Part shown: piece after piece, positions 56,699-64,000 of the stretch
Position numbering within the stretch: the stretch's first letter is position 1
Layout of the letters: each line of letters begins with the position of its first letter
Source of the DNA: Acidobacteriota bacterium
Lineage (GTDB): Bacteria; Acidobacteriota; Terriglobia; Terriglobales; Acidobacteriaceae
Direction: 5' to 3'
DNA: 64,000 nt
NCBI GenBank assembly: GCA_021816455.1
Contig: JAKAXU010000009.1
Coordinates: 21,995 to 85,994, forward strand
Translations under genes and position numbers: made by a program
Notes under the pieces: model-generated
Told to the model about the DNA's origin: nothing
The model's input: only the letters and a program-made list of their open reading frames with translations
The model's database searches: none

Positions 56699-57413
56699 CA
56701 GCCAGTTGCGTGAGCGCCTGCTCCGGCTTGAGGAGTCTATCGCCGCAGCCTGTCGCGCCGCTGGCCGTTCCCGTTCTGAAGTCTCGCTGATGGCCGTCTC
56801 CAAGACGCACCCCGCCGAGGCGATGCTTGCTGCCGCTCAACTCGGCCTCACTCTCTTCGGCGAGAACCGCGTGCAGGAGTTTGCGCAGAAATCCGCGCAG
56901 CTCCAGCCCGGCCAGCGCACGTCGCTGCGCGTTCATCTCATTGGCCATCTGCAAAGCAACAAGGCAGCTCGCGCCGTCGAACTCTTTGACGGCATCGATT
57001 CGCTCGACTCACTGCCGCTCGCGCTGCGCCTCAACTCGGCCGCCGGAACCTGCGGCAAGCGTCTGCCCGTCCTGCTCGAAATCAAACTGAGCGACGAACC
57101 CACGAAAACCGGCCTTGCGCCCGGTTCGCTAACACTCGGCGAACTCCTCGAGCGTCTGCCTGAACTCGCTCATTTGCGCGTCGATGGGCTGATGGCCATC
57201 GCGCCGCTCGATGCTTCCCCGCAGCAAACATCCGTCTGTTTCCGCGCCCTGCGCCTTCTGCGCGACCAGATTGCGGCCGCGCACCAGCGCCTCAGCCTGC
57301 CCGAGCTTTCGATGGGCATGAGCGGGGACTTTGCGCTGGCCATCGCTGAAGGCTCCACGCGCATCCGCATTGGCACGGCGCTTTTCGGCGCGCGCCCTGC
57401 GCCTCTGCCATGA
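56688..57413 (+). CDS. yggS: Pyridoxal phosphate homeostasis protein (YggS/PLPBP)
   Basis: 241 residues from ATG 56688. The PLP lysine is in SLMAVSKTHPAEA, with FGENRVQEFAQK, the phosphate-binding MGMSGDFALAI and TRIRIGTALFGAR. The protein binds PLP and helps control its pool; it is not an alanine racemase. Operon: starts inside trxB and overlaps yggU by 4 bases. Confidence 0.95.
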   Translation: MDTDSQLRERLLRLEESIAAACRAAGRSRSEVSLMAVSKTHPAEAMLAAAQLGLTLFGENRVQEFAQKSAQLQPGQRTSLRVHLIGHLQSNKAARAVELFDGIDSLDSLPLALRLNSAAGTCGKRLPVLLEIKLSDEPTKTGLAPGSLTLGELLERLPELAHLRVDGLMAIAPLDASPQQTSVCFRALRLLRDQIAAAHQRLSLPELSMGMSGDFALAIAEGSTRIRIGTALFGARPAPLP

Positions 57414-57721
57414 ATCCATCCTCTGCCTTGCGCGACCATCCCGAAGGCTGCACGCTTTCCGTGCGCGTTCAGCCCGGCGCGCGCAAAACCGCGTTCCTGG
57501 GCCTCAGCGCGGACGGCGCACGCTGGCGCATCGCCATCGCAGCGCCGCCCGTCGAAAACGCTGCCAACCACGCGCTCCTGCGTTTCCTGTCCGATCACTT
57601 CGCGCTTTCCCGCGCATCCGTCCGGCTGCTCAGCGGAGAACACGGCCGCGACAAGGTAATTTTGCTGCGCGGCGTCCGGCCGCATCAGATCCTCGCCCTG
57701 CTGCCCGCTGCCCCGCGCTGA
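57410..57721 (+). CDS. yggU: YggU/DUF167 family protein
   Basis: 103 residues with the family core LSVRVQPGARKTAFLG, IAIAAPPVENAANHALLRFL and VRLLSGEHGRDKVILLRG. The function is unknown; the family commonly follows yggS and yggT. The start overlaps the yggS stop (ATGA). Confidence 0.93.
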   Translation: MNPSSALRDHPEGCTLSVRVQPGARKTAFLGLSADGARWRIAIAAPPVENAANHALLRFLSDHFALSRASVRLLSGEHGRDKVILLRGVRPHQILALLPAAPR

Positions 57722-57796
57722 CTTCACCCGCGGCCATGGCAGCGGGTACACTCGCTGTGACCGCACTTCAACACTCCGCCTATCGCAGGGATCCGT

Positions 57797-59230
57797 ATGT
57801 CCTCGCTCTACGCACTCTGTCTCGCCGTCATAGTCGTTGCGCTGCTGGCCATCGCCATCTATCGCGCGACCACCGTCAAGACCAAAGCAGATTTTCTGGT
57901 CGCCGGCCGCTCTCTGCCCGCCATCGTTCTGGTCTTCACGCTGCTTAGCTCCTGGATTGGCGCCGGCTCGCTCTTTGCCGGCGCTGAAGCCGCATACCGC
58001 AACGGCTTCGCCGCGCTATGGATTCCCGCCGGGGGATGGATCGGCCTTCTGCTCATCTACTTCATCGCGCCGCGGGCGCGTCGCTTCGCCCGCTTCACCA
58101 TTCCCGATCTGCTCGAAGCGCGTTACAACCAGACGGCGCGTGTCCTCGGCACCATCGCCATCGTCTTCGCTTATACCGGAATCGCCAGCTATCAGTTTCG
58201 CGGCGGCGGAGATGTGCTCCATCTCATCTTTCCCGACATCGTCACACCCGCGCTCGGCACCTACATGATCGCCTTCTTCGTCATCGTGCTCACAGCGCTG
58301 GCCGGCATGTCCTCGGTCGCTTACTCGGACGTGCTCATCGGCAGTGTCGTCACGGTCATCTGCATCGTCGCCGCGCCGTATCTGCTGATTCATGCCGGCG
58401 GCTGGACGGGTGTCCGCGCCGCGCTGCCTGCCACCCACTTCCAGGTGCTTGGCAACCTCACTCCCATTCACGCACTGGAATTTCTCTTCCCCACGCTCCT
58501 GCTCATGCTGGGCAACCAGGCCATGTATCAGAAATTCTTCTCCGCGCGCTCCGAACGCGACGCGCGCATCTCCGTCGTCGGCTGGATCTTCGGTACAGTG
58601 ATTCTCGAATCGCTGATCGTCGTCATCGCTGTCTTCGGCTCGGCTTTGTTTCCCTCCGGGGAAGTCGCACAGCACCCGCGCGAGATCATCGCCTACACCG
58701 CGCGTCACGGCCTGCCTGCGATGCTCGGCGCGCTGCTGCTGGCCGCTGTCTTCGCCAAGGTCATCTCCACAGCTTCGAACTTTCTCTTTTCCCCGGCCAC
58801 CAATCTCGTCAACGACGTCTTCGTCCGCTACATCGCACCTGAAGCCGGCAACAAGCGCGTGCTCATCGTCAGCCGTATGATGGTCGTTCTGCTCGGCTGC
58901 TGGGCACTTTATCAGGCCGTTTATGCCGAAAGCATCCTGGAAAAAATGCTCTGGGCTTACACCATTTATTCCGCCGCGCTTACGCCTGTCATCCTTGCCG
59001 CGTTTTATTCGCGACGCGTCACCGCGTCGGCAGCCGTCGCCGCCATCGCCAGCGGAACTGCCATCACGCTGGCCTGGGATATGCCTGCATTTCGCAATTT
59101 CTTTCCCGCCTGGATTGCGGAGCGTGACGCGATCTTTCCCGCGCTCTTTGTCGCGCTCGCTGCGATGATTTTGCTCAGTTTCATCACAGCACCACCCACA
59201 GCCGAGCAGTTGGCCAGCCTCGGCGAGTAA
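57797..59230 (+). CDS. Sodium:solute symporter (SSS family)
   Basis: 477 residues with about 13 membrane helices. FTLLSSWIGAGSLFAGAEAAYRNG and FARFTIPDLLEARYN are marks of sodium/proline- and sodium/pantothenate-like carriers. The solute is unknown. It lies between yggU and the DUF503 gene, which starts 5 bases after it. Confidence 0.93.
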   Translation: MSSLYALCLAVIVVALLAIAIYRATTVKTKADFLVAGRSLPAIVLVFTLLSSWIGAGSLFAGAEAAYRNGFAALWIPAGGWIGLLLIYFIAPRARRFARFTIPDLLEARYNQTARVLGTIAIVFAYTGIASYQFRGGGDVLHLIFPDIVTPALGTYMIAFFVIVLTALAGMSSVAYSDVLIGSVVTVICIVAAPYLLIHAGGWTGVRAALPATHFQVLGNLTPIHALEFLFPTLLLMLGNQAMYQKFFSARSERDARISVVGWIFGTVILESLIVVIAVFGSALFPSGEVAQHPREIIAYTARHGLPAMLGALLLAAVFAKVISTASNFLFSPATNLVNDVFVRYIAPEAGNKRVLIVSRMMVVLLGCWALYQAVYAESILEKMLWAYTIYSAALTPVILAAFYSRRVTASAAVAAIASGTAITLAWDMPAFRNFFPAWIAERDAIFPALFVALAAMILLSFITAPPTAEQLASLGE

Positions 59231-59235
59231 CCGCC

Positions 59236-59565
59236 ATGCCAATCGCCCGCATGCTCGTCGAGTTGCGCATCCCCACCGCGCGCTCGCTCAAAGATCGCCG
59301 TCAGGTCGTCCGTTCGCTCAAGGATCGTCTGCGCCACGGCTTCAACCTCTCGGTTGCCGAACTCGACGAAACCGTCCTCTGGCAAAGCGCGACGATTGGC
59401 ATCGTCGCCATCTCCTGCTCGCGCGACTACCTGCGCGCAGAAATGGAGATCGTCGAGCAAGCAGTCACCCGCATGGCCACCGAACTCGGCGCAGAGATCG
59501 AAGACTGCTGGTGGGAGTTTGTCGAGCCGGACGCAAGCGATAACATTACCGACAAACTATCCTGA
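59236..59565 (+). CDS. DUF503 family protein (YlxP-like)
   Basis: 109 residues. ELRIPTARSLKDRRQVVRSLKDRLRHGFNLSVAEL is the conserved DUF503 segment. Relatives such as YlxP sit in nusA-infB-rbfA operons and are linked to ribosome function; here it follows a symporter, so that role is uncertain. There is a 5-base gap after the upstream stop. Confidence 0.9.
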   Translation: MPIARMLVELRIPTARSLKDRRQVVRSLKDRLRHGFNLSVAELDETVLWQSATIGIVAISCSRDYLRAEMEIVEQAVTRMATELGAEIEDCWWEFVEPDASDNITDKLS

Positions 59566-59652
59566 AACCGTTCCAAACTGCGCGTGGTACCCTACTTTAC
59601 ATTCCTCCCGCCGACCGGCGTGACCATCGTCCACGTTTTCGCAAGGAGCTTC

Positions 59653-61359
59653 ATGGTTTCTCTTCGCACACTCGCCTTTGCCTCCGCGCTCGCAGCAATT
59701 GCTTCGCCTATGCGCGCACAGCAGGCTCCTGTCAGCACGGCAAACGTTCCCTACGACATCGTCATTGAAAACGGCCATATCCTCGACGGCACCGGCTCGC
59801 CCTGGTACGCGGCCCAGATCGGCATCCGCAACGGAAAGATCGCCGCCATCGGCAAGCTCGACGGTCAGCCGCGCAAACAAACCATCGACGCCGCGGGCCA
59901 GGTGGTCGCGCCGGGATTCATCGACATGCTCGGCCAGTCCGAACTGACCCTGCTCGTCGATCCTCGCGCTCCCTCGAAAATATTTCAGGGCATCACGACC
60001 GAGATCACCGGGGAAGGAGACTCCGTCGCCCCGCTCAACGCCACCCTCATCGCAGACAACCAGAGCGATTACCAGCACCTGCACATCACCCCGGACTGGA
60101 CCACGCTCGGCCAGTACTTCGCTCGCCTCGAACGTCAGGGTATCGGCATCAACTTTGCCACGTACGTTGGAGAAACCGGCATCCGGCGCATCGTCCTTGG
60201 AGAAGGCGACGTGCAGCCCACGCCCGCGCAACTGGACCAGATGCGCGCGCTGGTCCGTCAGGCCATGCTCGACGGAGCGATGGGCCTGTCCACCTCGCTG
60301 CAATACGCTCCCGCGCCCTATGCCAAGACCGCCGAGATCGCCGCACTGGCCACTGTCGCCGCGCAGTACGGCGGCATCTACGCCACGCATGTTCGCTCGG
60401 AGAGTGATGAGATTCTCTCCGCGCTCGATGAAGCCGCAGCCATCGGACGTCAGGCGCACGCCTCGGTCGAAATCTGGCATCTCAAGGCCGCTGGACACAC
60501 CAACTGGGGACGCATGCCCGAGATCGTCGTTCGCATCGATCAGTTCCGGGCGCAGGGTCTCGACATCGCCGCCGACACCTATGCCTACACCGCCTGGGGC
60601 AATCCGCTCTCGGCTTTCATTCCGCCCTGGGCGCATGCCGGAGGCGTCGATGCTCTTCTGGCACGGCTTCAGGATCCCGCCACACGCTCCCGCATCCGCG
60701 CCGACATGCTCCAGACCCACTCCAACTGGGACAACGAATGGCACGAGATCTCCGGACCGCAGGATGTTCTCATCACCGACGTCCATAACCCAGCGCTCAA
60801 GCCGCTGCTCGGTCAGCGTCTCTCACAGATCGCCGCCCAATGGAAGGAAGACCCCATCGACGCGCTCTGCGATCTGTTGGTGAAGGATCATGCAGGCACC
60901 GAGGTCGCCGTCTTTGCCATGAGCGAGCCGGATGTCGAACTGGCGCTCAAGCAGCCCTGGGTCTCCATCGACAACGATGCCGGCAGCGTCTCGCCCGACG
61001 GTCTGCTCGGCCAGCAACACACCCATCCGCGCGCCTACGGAACCTTCCCGCGCATCCTGCGCAAATACGTTCGCGAGGATCACCTGCTCACGCTGCCCGA
61101 CGCCATCCGCAAATTCTCCGCGCTGCCCGCCGAACGGCTTCATCTGGGAGATCGCGGCGTTCTGAAGCTGGGCCTGGCCGCCGACATTGTCGTCTTCGAC
61201 CCGGCCACGATTCAGGATCGAGCCACCTACGAAAACCCCAACCAGCTTTCCACCGGCATGGATTATGTTCTCGTCAACGGTATCCCCGTCATCGCTCACG
61301 GCCGGATGACCGGCGCGCTGCCCGGCAAAGTTCTCCGCGGACCAGGCTATCGCCCCTGA
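59653..61359 (+). CDS. Secreted amidohydrolase, D-aminoacylase-like, atypical metal site
   Basis: 568 residues from ATG 59653, which has AAGGAG five bases upstream, with a signal peptide ending near MRAQQ. Amidohydrolase fold: YDIVIENGHILDGTGSPWYAAQIGIRNGKIAAIG, then APGFIDMLGQSELTLLVD. In most members this last strand contains the HxH metal ligands; here the positions are LGQSE. Later ATHVRSESDE, EIWHLKAAGH and DIVVFDPATIQD are conserved. It could act on N-acyl-D-amino acids or be catalytically altered. The gene stands at the end of the plus-strand run. Confidence 0.85.
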   Translation: MVSLRTLAFASALAAIASPMRAQQAPVSTANVPYDIVIENGHILDGTGSPWYAAQIGIRNGKIAAIGKLDGQPRKQTIDAAGQVVAPGFIDMLGQSELTLLVDPRAPSKIFQGITTEITGEGDSVAPLNATLIADNQSDYQHLHITPDWTTLGQYFARLERQGIGINFATYVGETGIRRIVLGEGDVQPTPAQLDQMRALVRQAMLDGAMGLSTSLQYAPAPYAKTAEIAALATVAAQYGGIYATHVRSESDEILSALDEAAAIGRQAHASVEIWHLKAAGHTNWGRMPEIVVRIDQFRAQGLDIAADTYAYTAWGNPLSAFIPPWAHAGGVDALLARLQDPATRSRIRADMLQTHSNWDNEWHEISGPQDVLITDVHNPALKPLLGQRLSQIAAQWKEDPIDALCDLLVKDHAGTEVAVFAMSEPDVELALKQPWVSIDNDAGSVSPDGLLGQQHTHPRAYGTFPRILRKYVREDHLLTLPDAIRKFSALPAERLHLGDRGVLKLGLAADIVVFDPATIQDRATYENPNQLSTGMDYVLVNGIPVIAHGRMTGALPGKVLRGPGYRP

Positions 61360-61377
61360 ACGCGCATCCGCTCACGC

Positions 61378-63735
61378 CTAATCGTTCCGCATTGACGCTT
61401 GCTCTTCCCTCTTCTGTTGCTTGCGCAGATACATTGCCATATCCGCCACACGCTGCAGCTCGTCCTTGTCCATACTGTCTTCCGGCGCCACCGCCAACCC
61501 GATGCTTGCCGAGCCGCGCATTCGGTATCCATCCAACTCAAACTCGCTGGCGAAACATCGCTCCAGTCGCTGCGCCACTTCCTCCACATCCTGGCGGCTC
61601 TTCACACCCTGAATCAGCGCAATGAACTCATCTCCGCCGATACGCGCCAGCATGTCTTTGCCACGCATTTGCCCTTTCATGCGCTTCGCCACCTGCTGCA
61701 GATATATGTCGCCTACGCGATGCCCATACTGATCGTTCACTTCCTTGAATCGATCCAGATCCACGTAAATCAGTCCCAGATTGCCACCTTGTTCTGCAAT
61801 CTTCTCCAGCAGCTCCGTCACTCGCCGCTCAAAGCTGAATCGATTCGGAATGTCCGTCAACAGGTCATATTCCGAACGATGGCGCAGTTCCTGGCTCAGT
61901 CGCTGCGTTGTGATTGCAAGCTCAACGAGCCGCGCGCCCGCCCGCAGTGCCTCTCGCATCTCCTCCGGGTCCGTGATGTGGAAGGCATGCGACAGATGCA
62001 GCGCGCCCAGCCGCTCGCCGTCCGGTCCCAGCAGCGGCTCGGAAGCGATCGACATCTTCCCCGGCCTCTGCGTGCGCGCGCCTGGCTCCCATCGTTGCTC
62101 CAGCTCAATCCAGCAATGCGCTCCATGCAGCCGAAATGATACCAGCCCCACAATTGCGTCCAGAATTGCGCTGACCGGCTGGGCACGGCTGATCATCTCC
62201 AGAATCTCTCCGCGCCGTTGTTCGTAAAGGGCAAACCGTCTCTGAATCGCAGTCTCTTCGCTGCTCTTCTCCTTCAGCACCCGCGTCTGCTGCCTCACTT
62301 TGCGTTCCAGCAGGACCACCCAGGCCGCCGATGCCAGCATCAACAGCCCTAATCCGCCAATCACCCCCATCAGTCGCTGTAATGTCCACCACGACGGCAA
62401 TTCCATCAACGTCACGTCGCGCGGAGAACGCATCCGAAGATCGAACCACAACTTATCGCGCCAGTGGTTCCCATTCTCCACAATGCAGATTCCCGTCACG
62501 CGCACCAGACTGCCCACCTCAATCTTCTGGCTACTTTTCGCATGACCGTCGCTTCCACCTCCGGCGTCGGCCGAATTTGCCCGCATCGTCGCGGAGAATA
62601 GATGGCTGCCCGTGCGCAACACATACATCGTCATCCGCGCATCCTTCACCTCCGCCACGACGTAGCCTTCCATCGAAACCAGATCGAACGCGTAACGACC
62701 CGCAGCCGCATCGTCCCAGTGAATCGCCTTCGGCTGCACGGCACCCTGATCCACAGAATCCGCCGCGCGCCGCAGTTGCCCGTCGATCAGCCGCAGCGAC
62801 CTCTGTTCCGCTTGTGGAAACCCAGTCACCTCTACCGCATCTCCCGCATGCAATGGCTGCCGCGAATGCGTCAATACCAGCAACGAGTCGTCACCCTTCT
62901 GCAACACCGCTAAAGTGCCTGGTTCAAAATATGTCAGCGTTCCTTGCAGCCGGATGCGTTGGCTCTTGTTTGTCTCCTGATATCCAAACCCTGCCTCGGA
63001 AATTGGCGTCCGCGGCGCCTCCCACACGCTGCGGAGTGGCCGATGCAACACCGTCACCTGATCCGGAGATCCCACATCGATCCAGACTCCGGCCAACTCC
63101 ATTTTGCTGTCGAAGTCTCCGCTTACTGTCCCGTTCACGCGAATGTCCGCTCCCAACAGCGCATCCCGCGCATTCGCATCCTCATGCAGAATCGTCACCT
63201 CGATCGTTCCACCCTGTATCTGCAACTCCAGGCGCAATCCGGGATTTGGCTCTTCCATGTCGTACTCCGCGGCCAACACCCGTCCCGTCACCGTCACATA
63301 TCGGCAGTCCAGCCGCGCATGCATCAGGTCGCTGAAGCTCGTAGACACGGGCTGCGGCAACTGGCCGTGGCTCAGCAGCTTCACAGATTTCCCTGTCACG
63401 GTCGGTCGAAAACTCGCCGCCGTCTCGCCGATCACCTGGACACGATCCCCGGGCCGCAGCCCGATATTCTTCGCAAAAGTTACATACAGTCCGATCCCGC
63501 CATCGATAAGAAACAACGAAGAATCGCTCGGACGCACATAGGTCACCGTCCCGGTGATCTCCACCGGCAGATGCTGAGCCGCCTCTGCATTGCTCAAAGC
63601 CGTGACCTGCTCCAGCCGCATCAGAGGCGCTGGCGCGGCAAAGCAACGCGGCGCGCACGCCGTCGTCGCCAGCACCACTGCCAGCGTCAGCGGCAAAGAT
63701 CGCGCACTCACTCTGCCTTCACTCGATGCCTTCAT
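61378..63735 (-). CDS. Membrane diguanylate cyclase with periplasmic OB-like domains
   Basis: 785 residues. Signal or anchor (LPLTLAVVLATTACA), then a periplasmic region to about residue 455 with repeated OB-fold-like segments (VEITGTVTYVRPSDSSLFLIDGG, YVTVTGRVLAAEYD, IRLQGTLTYFEPGTLAVLQ), a helix near 461 (VIGGLGLLMLASAAWVVLL), a coiled coil, a GAF-like region (WIELEQRWEPGARTQ), and GGDEF near residue 700 with RIGGDEFIAL. The inhibitory RxxD site (RGKD) lies five residues before GGDEF. It would make cyclic di-GMP in response to a periplasmic signal. Confidence 0.9.
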   Translation of the reverse strand: MKASSEGRVSARSLPLTLAVVLATTACAPRCFAAPAPLMRLEQVTALSNAEAAQHLPVEITGTVTYVRPSDSSLFLIDGGIGLYVTFAKNIGLRPGDRVQVIGETAASFRPTVTGKSVKLLSHGQLPQPVSTSFSDLMHARLDCRYVTVTGRVLAAEYDMEEPNPGLRLELQIQGGTIEVTILHEDANARDALLGADIRVNGTVSGDFDSKMELAGVWIDVGSPDQVTVLHRPLRSVWEAPRTPISEAGFGYQETNKSQRIRLQGTLTYFEPGTLAVLQKGDDSLLVLTHSRQPLHAGDAVEVTGFPQAEQRSLRLIDGQLRRAADSVDQGAVQPKAIHWDDAAAGRYAFDLVSMEGYVVAEVKDARMTMYVLRTGSHLFSATMRANSADAGGGSDGHAKSSQKIEVGSLVRVTGICIVENGNHWRDKLWFDLRMRSPRDVTLMELPSWWTLQRLMGVIGGLGLLMLASAAWVVLLERKVRQQTRVLKEKSSEETAIQRRFALYEQRRGEILEMISRAQPVSAILDAIVGLVSFRLHGAHCWIELEQRWEPGARTQRPGKMSIASEPLLGPDGERLGALHLSHAFHITDPEEMREALRAGARLVELAITTQRLSQELRHRSEYDLLTDIPNRFSFERRVTELLEKIAEQGGNLGLIYVDLDRFKEVNDQYGHRVGDIYLQQVAKRMKGQMRGKDMLARIGGDEFIALIQGVKSRQDVEEVAQRLERCFASEFELDGYRMRGSASIGLAVAPEDSMDKDELQRVADMAMYLRKQQKREEQASMRND

Positions 63736-64000
63736 CCCGACCCATCATTCCTACTCAGAGCACCAGCGTACATCGGTTCATCTGCTTGCTGCCTGCACCA
63801 TGATTCCTTATCGGCAAAATTTCAGCGATACCATGCAATATGCCTGATGCCTGCCCCTTCGGAAACATCTTAACCTGCATATCTCACACGCCGCGTGTTA
63901 AAGGGTAGAGTCTGCGGGCAAAAATATAGCTGGAAAGGCCGTCATTTCTGTGGCATAACTACGTTGACGAAGCGTGTTATGGCTGCGGAAAGGGCGGCCT

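Noticed and set aside
58016-59242. 408-residue minus-strand ORF
   Set aside because: Antisense to the sodium:solute symporter; Asp/Gly/Arg-rich shadow composition.
59557-60786. 409-residue minus-strand ORF
   Set aside because: Antisense to the amidohydrolase; no family motif.
1-64000. tRNA, rRNA, CRISPR, insertion sequence or prophage
   Set aside because: No T-loop consensus, direct repeat array, transposase or phage structural gene was recognised; gene order and composition look chromosomal throughout.

Overview
The window reads as chromosomal DNA of a GC-rich, Gram-negative soil-type bacterium, most likely an acidobacterium of the Terriglobia/Acidobacteriaceae group. This is an inference from gene content: Tat-exported oxidoreductase and amidase, TonB/ExbB/ExbD plus a TonB-dependent receptor, secreted TIG-type proteins, GT-C membrane glycosyltransferases, and several conserved proteins of unknown function. 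No rRNA, tRNA, CRISPR array, insertion sequence or prophage was recognised. Gene density is high with short spacers, and many large antisense ORFs in the track are GC shadows.

Layout. 0.2-3.2 kb (+): prfA-prmC translation termination pair and a zinc alcohol dehydrogenase. 3.3-9.9 kb (-): a compact histidine operon hisI-hisG-hisDC-hisB-hisH-hisF-hisA. hisD and hisC are one continuous gene, hisE is absent, and the operon is preceded by a short ORF rich in His codons, an alternative antiterminator pairing and an intrinsic terminator, i.e. a classical his attenuator. 10.0-14.7 kb: a small secreted helix-hairpin-helix protein (+) and an RND pump with its membrane fusion lipoprotein (-). 14.9-21.7 kb: queuosine-precursor transporter, an unknown protein, a TonB-dependent receptor, hslU, hslV (-) and a Tat-exported aldo/keto reductase (+). 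22-26 kb: a secreted lipoprotein, then an amidase and an Opp-type ATPase (-).

26-36.5 kb (-): a long run in transcription order gatC, gatA, unknown secreted protein, FmdE-family protein, yajC, secD, secF, tonB, exbB, exbD, exbD, TPR lipoprotein, closed by a strong hairpin at 25.95 kb. It joins aminoacyl-tRNA amidation, Sec export and Ton energy transduction.

36.7-43.2 kb (+): M14-type peptidase, GT39-like glycosyltransferase, esterase, unknown protein, small cytochrome c. 43.2-46.7 kb (-): one 1175-residue protein joining GH18-like, NodB deacetylase and GT2 synthase modules. 46.9-55.6 kb: another GT-C enzyme (+), then LolA-like protein, small membrane protein, serS, type II NADH dehydrogenase, and a 979-residue secreted TIG-like protein whose metalloprotease motif has lost its zinc ligands (-). 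55.7-61.4 kb (+): trxB, yggS, yggU, a sodium/solute symporter, a DUF503 protein and a secreted amidohydrolase. 61.4-63.7 kb (-): a membrane diguanylate cyclase. The most interesting regulatory find is the his leader at 9.7-9.95 kb; the most interesting protein architectures are the HisD-HisC fusion, the GH18-CE4-GT2 protein and the pseudo-metalloprotease.
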